NCBI GenBank assembly: GCA_014804285.1
Contig: JAAVAA010000018.1
Coordinates: 16,481 to 24,150, forward strand
From: Lachnospiraceae bacterium
GTDB taxonomy: Bacteria > Bacillota > Clostridia > Lachnospirales > Lachnospiraceae
Direction of reading: 5' to 3'
Length of the DNA stretch: 7,670 nt
Both the position numbers and the translations under genes were made by a program. Within the stretch, counting starts at the first letter, position 1; each line of letters starts with the position of its first letter. Positions 1 through 6,956 of this stretch are shown here, piece after piece. The notes under the pieces were generated by a model, which saw only the letters and a list, made by a program, of their open reading frames with translations, was not told the DNA's origin and did no database searches.

Positions 1-1026
1 TTTCTGGAAGCCGGATATGAATATGTGGTGATTGATGATTGCTGGAGCCTGAAAGAACGTGATTCGGAAGGAAAACTGGTGGCTGACCCTGAGAAATTCC
101 CCAGTGGAATGAAAGCACTGGCAGATTATGTTCATGCAAAAGGATTTAAATTCGGTATGTATAGTTGCTGCGGAACCAGAACCTGTGCAAATTATCCGGG
201 AAGCTTTGAGCATGAATTTGAGGACGCAAAGCAGTTTGCTAATTGGGGTGTAGACTATTTAAAGTATGATAATTGCTTTAAACCCCAAAATCAGGATGGG
301 AGAACGTTGTATCGCAGAATGGGTATGGCGCTTGCGAATTCCGGCAGAGATATTGTATTTTCTGCGTGTCAATGGGGAACAGATTCTGTACATGAATGGA
401 TTCGTTCGTCAGGAGCACATTTATTCCGGTCTACAGAAGATATTAACGATTCTTGGAATTCCATCAGGGACATTGCTCTTTCCCAGCTTGATAAGCAGGC
501 ATTTTCAGGAGCTTACTGTCACAATGACATGGATATGCTGGTAGTCGGAATGTATGGAAAGGGCGGCAACGAGTATATTTCTGCCGGCGGATGTACCGAT
601 GAGGAATACCAGACTCATTTTTCCCTTTGGGCAATGATGAACTCGCCGCTGATGATCGGGTGCGATATCAGAAAGATGAACGATGTGACCAAAAAGATCT
701 TGCTGAATCAGGATATCATTGCTATCAATCAGGATGCGGAATGCAGGTCTCCATTTCAATTAAACTGTGTATCAAATAGTCCGGACGTATTTACCTTAGT
801 AAAATTTTTATCTAATGGAGATATAGCAATTGCCCTGTTTAATATGGGAGATATTCCGGCTATGGTTACGGTAGATTTTTGGGATATGGGGCTCACTGCC
901 GGCGCAGGCAAAGGATTAGAATTTTATGACTGTATCCTACACGAAAATCTGGGAGTAAAGAAGGAAAGATACTCAGAGACAGTGGCGGCGCATGGCTCAA
1001 AAGTTTACAGATGTAAGGTGGTATAA
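1..1026 (+). CDS. GH27 alpha-galactosidase, 5'-truncated by window edge
   Basis: Glycoside hydrolase family 27 enzyme, expected to hydrolyse terminal alpha-1,6-linked galactose (melibiose, raffinose-type sugars, galactomannan side chains) by a retaining mechanism. The frame is open from base 1, giving 341 visible residues. The usual N-terminal MGWNSW-type motif is missing, so perhaps 40-60 codons lie upstream and any signal peptide cannot be judged. Visible family motifs are VIDDCW (about residues 10-15), the TC..YPGS segment, YLKYDNC with the predicted nucleophile Asp at bases 268-270, RSTEDI with the predicted acid/base Asp at 439-441, NDMDMLVVG and MNSPLMIGCDI. The last 90 or so residues fit the small C-terminal beta-domain. 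The cysteines in DDCW, TC and YDNC match positions conserved across GH27, including eukaryotic members. The next gene starts 3 bases after the stop, suggesting translational coupling. Family assignment is firm; the natural substrate is inferred. Confidence 0.93.
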   Translation, partial: FLEAGYEYVVIDDCWSLKERDSEGKLVADPEKFPSGMKALADYVHAKGFKFGMYSCCGTRTCANYPGSFEHEFEDAKQFANWGVDYLKYDNCFKPQNQDGRTLYRRMGMALANSGRDIVFSACQWGTDSVHEWIRSSGAHLFRSTEDINDSWNSIRDIALSQLDKQAFSGAYCHNDMDMLVVGMYGKGGNEYISAGGCTDEEYQTHFSLWAMMNSPLMIGCDIRKMNDVTKKILLNQDIIAINQDAECRSPFQLNCVSNSPDVFTLVKFLSNGDIAIALFNMGDIPAMVTVDFWDMGLTAGAGKGLEFYDCILHENLGVKKERYSETVAAHGSKVYRCKVV

Positions 1027-1029
1027 GAA

Positions 1030-1239
1030 GTGGCGAATCATTTATGTAAAAGCTGCGGTGCAGGACTGGTATCGGATGAGATTGCCCTGCATATGAAGCT
1101 ATTTAACAGGGCGGCAAAGGAATTCATGTGCCTTGACTGTCAGGCGGCGTATTTAAGAGTGGAACGCAGTCAGTTGGAAGAGGTAATAGAAAGGTATCAT
1201 CAAAGCGGTACATGTGTTCTTTTTGCAAAGTATGAGTGA
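1030..1239 (+). CDS. Small cysteine-rich (CxxC...CxxC) zinc-ribbon-like protein, unknown function
   Basis: A 69-residue protein whose function I do not recognise. It has CKSC at residues 6-9 and CLDC at 34-37, a CX2C-X24-CX2C spacing suited to binding one zinc ion, plus a lone Cys62 near the C-terminus. Between the pairs is a helix-like stretch (DEIALHMKLFNRAAKEF), and residues 44-58 form a charged amphipathic helix. There is no signal peptide or membrane segment, so it should be cytoplasmic. It starts with GTG three bases after the GH27 stop. An AAGGTGG ribosome binding site (1015-1021, 8-base spacer) lies inside the last GH27 codons and supports this start; there is no nearby in-frame ATG. 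From memory, short proteins of this shape recur in clostridial genomes, but I cannot name a family. Its position between two glycosidase genes suggests co-expression with sugar catabolism. A role as regulator, chaperone-like factor or redox protein is all speculation. Confidence 0.8.
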   Translation: MANHLCKSCGAGLVSDEIALHMKLFNRAAKEFMCLDCQAAYLRVERSQLEEVIERYHQSGTCVLFAKYE

Positions 1240-1251
1240 GTAAGTGTGAAC

Positions 1252-1255
1252 GGAG
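1252..1255 (+). promoter_or_regulatory. Ribosome binding site deciding the start of the Sip1-like gene
   Basis: GGAG lies 8 bases before ATG 1264. The alternative GTG at 1246 has no comparable purine-rich site upstream and would itself cover this GGAG. I therefore place the start at 1264, which removes six residues from the longest reading frame. Confidence 0.6.
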
Positions 1256-1263
1256 TATCAGGT

Positions 1264-3300
1264 ATGACAGCAAAGAAAAATCGTAGATGTCAGATTTATT
1301 GTCAAAAGGACAAAAATATAAGTGTAGAGATTTCGGCGGATACAGGGATATATGAAAATGAGGGTATTCGAATTGAGGTGAAAGAAAATTCAGCGGATGG
1401 ATGCCAATATGGGGAAATCCGGCTGAATATGAAAAATGAATCCTGCAGGGAAAACTATAATTTAAGGATGGAAAAACCAATCAGGGTATATATTCCGATG
1501 GAGGAACATCCGGAGAAGATTACGGCAATGTATCTTTTTAATGAATGGTGGACCAGACCGGCTTTTGTCAACGGATTTCAGGATATTCCTGATTTCACGC
1601 AGGCAGCCTTTTTCAAATATAAAGATTGGTTTGCCTGTTTCGTGCCGATGGTAGGACGGGAATTTAAATCATATATGGTAAGCGGAACAGAGACGGAAAT
1701 CTGTTTGGAGATGACGGCATATTTGGGCGGACAGAAGGAAATTGATGAGCCTTTGTATTTACTGGCGGAAGGCTCTACATTGGCAGAGGCAGTACATAAG
1801 GCTTTTGTATGGTTAGCTGAATATAAGGAAATCCGGCTGAGGGAAAAGCGTAGGATTCCGGAAATGTTCCAGTTTCTGGGATGGTGCAGTTGGGATGCAT
1901 TTTACAGGGAAGTGTCAGAAGAAAAAATCCGTCACAAGGCAGAAGAATTGATGGAAAAGAATGTTCCGGTAAAGTGGATGATCATTGATGACGGATGGCT
2001 TTCCGTACAGGATGAACTGCTTTATGATTTTGCTCCGGATAAAGAGAAATTCCCCAATGGATTTAAAAGTATGATAAGGGATATTAAAGCCAAAGGGGAT
2101 ATCAAATGGTTTGGTGTGTGGCATGCACTTGGCGGTTACTGGGGCGGTATTTTGAAGGAAAGCAATCTGGATGTTAAAGAGTATCCTTATCTTTACAGGA
2201 CAGTAAATGGAAAGATCATTCCAAGCCCGCAGACCGGAGAGCGGTTTTACAGGGACTGGTATCAGGAACTAAGGCAGGAAGAGATTGATTTTGTAAAGGT
2301 GGATGGTCAGAGTGCGGTTCCGTATTATTTTGAAAACAGCCTGCCGGTCAGTGAAGCGGCTAGAGGAATGAATCAGGCTTTGGAAAGCGGTGCGTCATAC
2401 ATGGACGGGGCAATCATCAACTGCATGGGAATGGCGATGGAGAGCATTCTGGCAAGACCGACTTCCGCAATCTCGAGAAACAGTGACGATTTTGTACCGG
2501 ATAAAGAAAATGGTTTTGCGGAGCATCTGTTGCAGAACGCGTATAATGCGGTATATCATAACGAACTGTATTGTTGCGACTGGGATATGTTTTGGACGGA
2601 GCATGAAGATTGTGTAAAACATAGTCTGCTGCGGGCAGTCAGCGGAGGACCGGTATATTTCAGCGACCGGATCGGAAAAACTAATCCGGAAGTACTGAAA
2701 CCGCTGGTTTATGAAGACGGCAGAATTCTCATGATGGATCGCGCGGCAAAACCCACAGAGGACTGCGTCTTTTTAAACCCAATGGAAGGTGGAGTTTTAA
2801 AGCTGCATAATGTTGCATCATGGGGACAAAGCGGTAAAGGCGGAGGAATTGCAGCGTATAATCTGACAGGACAAAGACAGTCATATAATTTTAAACCGGC
2901 GGACATACCGGATATCGAGATGTCGGATGCTTATTGGGTTTATGACTTTTTTGGTAAAAAGGTTTTTGTTCTGAACCGGAATGAAAGCCATGAAGGAGCT
3001 TTGGAGGCAGACGGATTTGCGTGGTTCGTGATCCTTCCGAAGAAAAAGACAGGTTCCTGTCTGGGACTTCTTAATAAATACGCAGGATTTATGGCAGTAG
3101 AAAGCATTCAGGAAAATGACGGTGCGCAGACTATTGTTGTCAGGGAATCAGGGTTAGTGGGGTGGATATCTGAACGAGAGCCGGTGAAGGTAATTGCCGG
3201 TACAACTGATGTTACCAAAGAGGTGCAGAAAGAAGGTAATCTGTATTCTGTGCCGCTCCCGGAGAGTTCTTCAAAGACAGTGCTTGCCATCGTATGGTAA
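1264..3300 (+). CDS. GH36-type alpha-galactosidase, Sip1/raffinose-synthase branch
   Basis: A 678-residue cytoplasmic-type protein with no signal peptide. It resembles the plant seed-imbibition/raffinose synthase group (Pfam Raffinose_syn, GH36). Numbered from ATG 1264: residues 1-200 form a beta-rich N-terminal domain. The (beta/alpha)8 barrel begins at FLGWCSWDAFY (204-214) and continues with MIIDDGW (239-245), VWHALGGYWGG (285-295), DFVKVDGQS (342-350) with predicted nucleophile Asp347 (bases 2302-2304), RNSDDF (405-410) with the acid/base expected at Asp408 or Asp409, CDWDMFW (438-444) and SGGPVYFSD (460-468). The rest is a C-terminal beta-domain. Plant relatives are usually about 750-780 residues, so this is somewhat shorter. 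GTG at 1246 would also open the frame, but GGAG at 1252-1255 with an 8-base spacer favours ATG 1264. Members of this group may be hydrolases or galactosyltransferases; hydrolysis of imported alpha-galactosides is the likely role given the neighbours, but the exact reaction is uncertain. Confidence 0.88.
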   Translation: MTAKKNRRCQIYCQKDKNISVEISADTGIYENEGIRIEVKENSADGCQYGEIRLNMKNESCRENYNLRMEKPIRVYIPMEEHPEKITAMYLFNEWWTRPAFVNGFQDIPDFTQAAFFKYKDWFACFVPMVGREFKSYMVSGTETEICLEMTAYLGGQKEIDEPLYLLAEGSTLAEAVHKAFVWLAEYKEIRLREKRRIPEMFQFLGWCSWDAFYREVSEEKIRHKAEELMEKNVPVKWMIIDDGWLSVQDELLYDFAPDKEKFPNGFKSMIRDIKAKGDIKWFGVWHALGGYWGGILKESNLDVKEYPYLYRTVNGKIIPSPQTGERFYRDWYQELRQEEIDFVKVDGQSAVPYYFENSLPVSEAARGMNQALESGASYMDGAIINCMGMAMESILARPTSAISRNSDDFVPDKENGFAEHLLQNAYNAVYHNELYCCDWDMFWTEHEDCVKHSLLRAVSGGPVYFSDRIGKTNPEVLKPLVYEDGRILMMDRAAKPTEDCVFLNPMEGGVLKLHNVASWGQSGKGGGIAAYNLTGQRQSYNFKPADIPDIEMSDAYWVYDFFGKKVFVLNRNESHEGALEADGFAWFVILPKKKTGSCLGLLNKYAGFMAVESIQENDGAQTIVVRESGLVGWISEREPVKVIAGTTDVTKEVQKEGNLYSVPLPESSSKTVLAIVW

Positions 3301-3357
3301 GGAAGTTGGATCAGGATTCAATTGAGGAATCAAATTAAAGTATAGAAAAAGCAGATT

Positions 3358-3362
3358 GGAGG
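3358..3362 (+). promoter_or_regulatory. Ribosome binding site deciding the start of the sugar-binding protein
   Basis: GGAGG sits 8 bases before ATG 3371. It leaves only 2 bases before ATG 3365 and overlaps the codons after TTG 3356, so those two in-frame starts are unlikely. Confidence 0.75.
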
Positions 3363-3370
3363 AAATGGAG

Positions 3371-5014
3371 ATGTGGAACAAAAAAGTAATAGCTCTGGCA
3401 CTTGCTGTTGTTTTGCTATTCTGCCTTCCGGGATTTGTAGGCAGAGGAGCAGGAGCAGTAGACAATGGCGGAGGCGGCAGTGCAAAGGAAGCGGTTCCGG
3501 TTCCGGAAGGCTTGTGGGATGCTTATGAGCAGGAACTAATTCTTACTACTGTGGTAGCGGAGAATTCAGGAACCAGTTTTAAGGATGGGGATACCTATGA
3601 CAATAATCCATGGTATCGGGCATTCAAGGACAGATTTAACATTAATCTCACAAATATGTGGGTAAGCAATGATTATAGCACTAAGTTAAATCTGGCGATT
3701 GCTGACAGAGATCTTCCTGATTTCTGCTCTGTAAATGCCCAGCAGCTTGCATCATTGGAGAAGTCCGGGTTAATTATGGATCTGACAGAGCTTTTTGACA
3801 CTTATGCTTCAGATACTTTGAAAGGATATATGGAAGCAGAACGTGACACCTATGAGACAGGGTGTCTTGGCGGAAGGCTGTATGGAATTCCACAGCTCAG
3901 TTACGGCAATATTGATAAATTTGATTATGTATGGATCAGGAAGGACTGGAAAGACCAGCTTGGCTTGGCAGATCCAGAGAGTATGGATGATGTGCTTGCC
4001 ATTGCGCAGAAATTCAAAGAGAATTTTGGCGGATATGGCATGGGAGAAATGCAGACCTTAGATAATTTGAACCGTTTGGCGGTTGGTTTCGGTGCGCATC
4101 CCGGCATCTGGGTTGAACTGGAGGACGGCACACTGGGATACGGAACCGTTCAGCCGGAGATGAAGGAAGTCATTGCAACCTATGCCAAGTGGTATAAGGA
4201 AGGAATCATCAATCCTGATTTCACAACCACCAATCAGGACAAGATGTTTCAGGATGCGATCAATGGTGATGTAGGTGTAATTCCTTTTGCACAGTGGTTT
4301 GGCTACAATCCGGGACCGCAGATTATAGAGAATCTTGGACCGGAAGCTATTTTTGAGCCTTACCCGATTCCGTCCGCTAATGGTGCAGAGGTGACGGGAA
4401 GTGTTAAATTCGGTAATAATGGATATATTGTGATCAGCAAGAACTGTAAGAATCCGGAAGGTGTATTGAAACTGATCAACCTCTGGTGCTACATGATGGA
4501 TGACGCGGCGGGAAATGAAGATCCGGAATATATCACCGCCCTTTATGACAATAACTATCCGAACTGTGTTCATATGTTATCAGTTATCAATACTATGACA
4601 GATTATAATCAGTACGTTCAGGTGACGGAAGCATTGGCAGAGGGATTGGATGTGGATGTGGCAGAGTTAGGAAAGAACGCCTCTAAATATAATAGCTGCG
4701 TTGCATGGCTGACCGAGCAGGATCCCGATGGCGTGGGCGATTGGCTTCAGCAGGGAAATGATAAATCCGCTTATGGCATTGCCAAGGAATATCTGGACAG
4801 CGGAACTTATCTGAAGGATGCCAAATGGGGGCAGGATACCGCTACACTGCAAAGTGTTGGTTCCACCTTAAATGATATTCTGGTGGAAGGTTTCACCCAG
4901 ATTATTATCGGCGAGAAGGATATCGACTATTTTGACACTCTGGTAGAGGAGTGGGCAAAGGCAGGCGGCGATATGGCAACAGCCGAGGTCAATGATACTT
5001 ATGGAAGTAAATAA
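3371..5014 (+). CDS. Extracellular sugar-binding protein of a CUT1 ABC importer (LplA/LipO-like)
   Basis: Predicted substrate-binding component of a carbohydrate ABC importer, 547 residues, the length usual for the long LplA/LipO-type proteins that pair with LplB and YtcP/LplC permeases. Residues 1-5 carry two lysines, and 6-22 form a hydrophobic signal segment. A Gly-rich linker (GGGGS, about 33-37) leads into the mature domain. Family-like features include a segment ending IADRDLPD (about 110-117), GRLYGIP (168-174) and VWIRKDWKDQLG (187-198). The C-terminus, with its IIIGEKDIDYFD segment, looks intact. The signal region lacks a normal lipobox: the only Cys, Cys18, sits in LLFC with Phe at -1, while AGA at 27-29 resembles a signal peptidase I site. 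ATG 3371 is chosen because GGAGG at 3358-3362 gives an 8-base spacer; TTG 3356 and ATG 3365 are too close to or upstream of that site. An alpha-galactoside ligand is inferred from flanking enzymes. Confidence 0.92.
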   Translation: MWNKKVIALALAVVLLFCLPGFVGRGAGAVDNGGGGSAKEAVPVPEGLWDAYEQELILTTVVAENSGTSFKDGDTYDNNPWYRAFKDRFNINLTNMWVSNDYSTKLNLAIADRDLPDFCSVNAQQLASLEKSGLIMDLTELFDTYASDTLKGYMEAERDTYETGCLGGRLYGIPQLSYGNIDKFDYVWIRKDWKDQLGLADPESMDDVLAIAQKFKENFGGYGMGEMQTLDNLNRLAVGFGAHPGIWVELEDGTLGYGTVQPEMKEVIATYAKWYKEGIINPDFTTTNQDKMFQDAINGDVGVIPFAQWFGYNPGPQIIENLGPEAIFEPYPIPSANGAEVTGSVKFGNNGYIVISKNCKNPEGVLKLINLWCYMMDDAAGNEDPEYITALYDNNYPNCVHMLSVINTMTDYNQYVQVTEALAEGLDVDVAELGKNASKYNSCVAWLTEQDPDGVGDWLQQGNDKSAYGIAKEYLDSGTYLKDAKWGQDTATLQSVGSTLNDILVEGFTQIIIGEKDIDYFDTLVEEWAKAGGDMATAEVNDTYGSK

Positions 5015-5029
5015 TCGGAGGAGGAAGCT

Positions 5030-5941
5030 ATGCTGAAAAAGAAAAAAATAACCGCAACAAAACTAAAAAATCAAGCGCAGTATCATCTGATGCTGCTTCC
5101 CGGGGTTATCCTGACCTTTATCTTTTGCTATATCCCGTTATATGGACTGATCATAGCATTTGAGGACTACAATCCGGGATTGGGATTTGCGTCTCCGTGG
5201 GTAGGTTTCGCTAATTTTAAATTCCTGTTTAACCAGCCGAACTTCCTGCGGACAATCTGGAATACCTTATACATAGCGGTATTTAAGCTGCTTTTGGGAA
5301 TCATCGTTCCGGTTACCTTTGCGGTATTGCTCAATGAGATGATATCCAATAAGGTAAAGAGAGTTTATCAGACTTTGATTTACATTCCGAACTTTCTGTC
5401 ATGGGTTATTCTGGCAGGTGTCATGATGGATCTTTTGGGAACGGATGGTGCAATCAATATTCTTCTTGGAAAACTGGGAATTGAAGCGATTCCATTTCTT
5501 GGAAGCGCTAAGGTCTTCCCTTGGACCATGATCATCAGTGATGTTTGGAAAGGTTTCGGATACGGCACCATTGTATATCTGGCAGCCCTTACGGGGATTG
5601 ATCCGGGATTATACGAATCGGCAACGCTGGACGGGGCAACCCGCTGGCAGAGGATACGTTATATCACCGTTCCGCTGTTAAAGCCCACCATCGTGTTGAT
5701 GCTGGTACTGGCGCTGGGCGGCGTGTTGAACGCAGGTTTTGATCAGGTATACAATCTGTATTCGCCGGTAGTATATTCAACAGGTGATATTATTGATACT
5801 TATGTGTACCGTCTTGGTATTCAGCAGGCACAATATTCCATCGGTGCAGCCGTAGGTCTGTTTAAATCGCTGGTATCCTGTATCTTGGTATGTGTTTCTT
5901 ATTACATGGCGGATAAGCTTGCCGGATACAAAATATTCTAG
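5030..5941 (+). CDS. Sugar ABC transporter permease 1 (LplB-type, CUT1 family)
   Basis: A 303-residue integral membrane protein, one half of the importer's transmembrane channel. A lysine-rich N-terminus (residues 3-14) is followed by about six hydrophobic segments near 20-45, 75-105, 115-136, 165-187, 216-236 and 274-294. The cytoplasmic EAA loop that docks on the ATPase is clear: YESATLDGA at 195-203 followed by a PLLKP segment at 215-219. The opening segment with CYIPLYG and AFEDYNPG is typical of LplB-like permeases. The start is secure: a GGAGGAGG ribosome binding site at 5017-5024 precedes ATG 5030. The gene begins 15 bases after the binding-protein stop and ends 11 bases before the second permease, so the three are surely co-transcribed. 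Substrate cannot be read from the permease; an alpha-galactoside is inferred from context. Confidence 0.95.
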   Translation: MLKKKKITATKLKNQAQYHLMLLPGVILTFIFCYIPLYGLIIAFEDYNPGLGFASPWVGFANFKFLFNQPNFLRTIWNTLYIAVFKLLLGIIVPVTFAVLLNEMISNKVKRVYQTLIYIPNFLSWVILAGVMMDLLGTDGAINILLGKLGIEAIPFLGSAKVFPWTMIISDVWKGFGYGTIVYLAALTGIDPGLYESATLDGATRWQRIRYITVPLLKPTIVLMLVLALGGVLNAGFDQVYNLYSPVVYSTGDIIDTYVYRLGIQQAQYSIGAAVGLFKSLVSCILVCVSYYMADKLAGYKIF

Positions 5942-5952
5942 GAGGGATAAGG

Positions 5953-6837
5953 ATGGAAACGAAAAAATATGGAGTTTTTGATGTAGTATTGCTTATTGTT
6001 TTGGGAATTGTATGTGTAACATGTGTCCTTCCGTTTATCAATCTTCTCGCAGTTTCCTTCAGCGGCAGCACGGCAGTGGCGGCAGGAAAGGTAGGATTTA
6101 TACCCGTTGATTTTACACTTGCCTCTTATAAATATATTCTGGAGGACGGCAGTTTCTTCCGTGCATTGGCTGTTTCGGTAGAAAGGACTGTGAAGGGAAC
6201 AATTTTAAATCTTGTTTTGATGGTATTGACGGCATATCCGCTTGCAAGACCCAAGGGAGAACTGATCGGCAGAAAGTTTTATGTGGTGTTTTTCGTGATT
6301 ACCATGCTCATAAGCGGCGGAATGATTCCTTCTTATTTACTTGTATCCGGATTGGGATTAAAGGATACCATATGGGCGCTGATTTTGCCCGGAGCTCTTC
6401 CGGTTTCCAATATGGTTATCCTGATGAACTTTATCCGTGAATTACCCGCGGAGCTTGAGGAAGCAGCGTCTCTTGACGGAGCATCACCGTTCCAGACATT
6501 GACCCTGATCATTGCGCCTTTGTTAAAACCGGCACTTGCCACAGTGGGACTTTTCTGTATGGTAGGTCACTGGAATGAGTGGTTTAACGGTATGGTGTAT
6601 ATGAGTAACCCTTCCAACTATCCTTTGCAGACTTATTTACAGTCTCTGCTTGTGAACTTTGAAAGTATGCTGCGGGGAGATTCCACATATGACATTAAGG
6701 CATTGTTGTCTATGATGAATGTCAGGACAGGGCGTGCGGCGCAGTTGTTCTTGGGAGCGCTGCCGATCATGCTGGTATATCCGTTCCTTCAGAAATATTT
6801 TACAAAGGGACTTGTTCTTGGCAGTGTGAAAGGTTAA
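5953..6837 (+). CDS. Sugar ABC transporter permease 2 (YtcP/LplC-type, CUT1 family)
   Basis: A 294-residue integral membrane protein forming the second half of the importer channel. Hydrophobic segments lie near residues 9-33, 70-98, 108-130, 138-160, 188-206 and 263-280. The EAA loop reads EEAASLDGA at 169-177, followed by a PLLKP segment at 189-193. The GHWNEWFNGMVY segment (205-216) and the C-terminal QKYFTKGLVLGSVKG are characteristic of this permease group. A GGAGGG ribosome binding site at 5941-5946 with a 6-base spacer fixes ATG 5953. The site overlaps the last base of the preceding stop codon. No ATPase gene follows, as is common for CUT1 importers served by a shared MsmX/MsmK-type ATPase encoded elsewhere. 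Confidence 0.95.
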   Translation: METKKYGVFDVVLLIVLGIVCVTCVLPFINLLAVSFSGSTAVAAGKVGFIPVDFTLASYKYILEDGSFFRALAVSVERTVKGTILNLVLMVLTAYPLARPKGELIGRKFYVVFFVITMLISGGMIPSYLLVSGLGLKDTIWALILPGALPVSNMVILMNFIRELPAELEEAASLDGASPFQTLTLIIAPLLKPALATVGLFCMVGHWNEWFNGMVYMSNPSNYPLQTYLQSLLVNFESMLRGDSTYDIKALLSMMNVRTGRAAQLFLGALPIMLVYPFLQKYFTKGLVLGSVKG

Positions 6838-6840
6838 AAT

Positions 6841-6853
6841 ATCAATTGATCAA
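6841..6853. repeat. Overlapping short palindromes after permease 2
   Basis: ATCAATTGAT (6841-6850) is a perfect 10-base palindrome, and TTGATCAA (6846-6853) is a second, overlapping 8-base palindrome. They begin three bases after the permease 2 stop, in AT-rich sequence. This could be a regulator half-site cluster, but palindromes this short arise by chance in AT-rich gaps, so function is unproven. Confidence 0.3.
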
Positions 6854-6870
6854 ATAATTGCAGTAATGGG

Positions 6871-6898
6871 AGTAGCCACTGGGAAACTGGTGGCTGCT
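6871..6898 (+). terminator. Stem-loop between permease 2 and the GH36 gene; weak terminator or processing hairpin
   Basis: Bases 6871-6880 pair with 6889-6898 around an 8-base loop (GGGAAACT), giving ten pairs of which two are G-T wobbles. The core AGCCAC/GTGGCT is perfect. Only a three-base T run overlaps and follows the right arm, so a full intrinsic terminator is doubtful. Partial termination or protection of the transporter mRNA from 3' decay would both fit its position just after the importer genes. Confidence 0.4.
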
Positions 6899-6928
6899 TT
6901 GCTAAACCGGCACAGGCTGCCATATAAG
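6899..6928 (+). promoter_or_regulatory. Possible weak sigma-A-type promoter for the GH36 gene
   Basis: TTGCTA (6899-6904, four of six matches to TTGACA) and TATAAG (6923-6928, five of six to TATAAT) are separated by 18 bases, directly after the stem-loop. Transcription would begin near 6935, just ahead of the ribosome binding site at 6943. The -35 match is poor, so this is tentative. Confidence 0.25.
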
Positions 6929-6956
6929 TAAATGGAATGTATGGAGGAGAATGATC

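Noticed and set aside
1246..1263. GTG 1246 as the start of the Sip1-like gene
   Set aside because: No good ribosome binding site precedes it, and a well-placed GGAG lies downstream of it, ahead of ATG 1264.
1124..1480. A 118-codon open frame on the minus strand
   Set aside because: It overlaps the end of the small cysteine protein gene and the start of the Sip1-like gene, both better supported by motifs, ribosome binding sites and operon spacing.
3301..3357. A promoter upstream of the sugar-binding protein
   Set aside because: Candidate elements such as TTGAGG (3322) and TATAGA (3341) are only 13 bases apart, and other pairings match poorly, so no promoter can be supported.
3356..3370. TTG 3356 as the start of the sugar-binding protein
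   Set aside because: This codon overlaps the region of the ribosome binding site itself; ATG 3371 has correct spacing and begins a normal signal-type N-terminus.
3422..3488. A frameshift that destroyed a lipobox in the binding protein
   Set aside because: The frame runs unbroken from the start through the signal segment to the family motifs, and I saw no lipobox-like sequence in it, so there is no direct sign of a frameshift.
4058..4573. A 171-codon open frame on the minus strand
   Set aside because: It lies wholly inside the sugar-binding protein gene, its product resembles nothing I know, and the plus-strand frame is clearly the real gene.
6899..6914. Possible catabolite-repression (cre) site around TTGCTAAACCGGCACA
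   Set aside because: The central CG and flanking TG/CA positions do not line up with the cre consensus; too many mismatches in every register.
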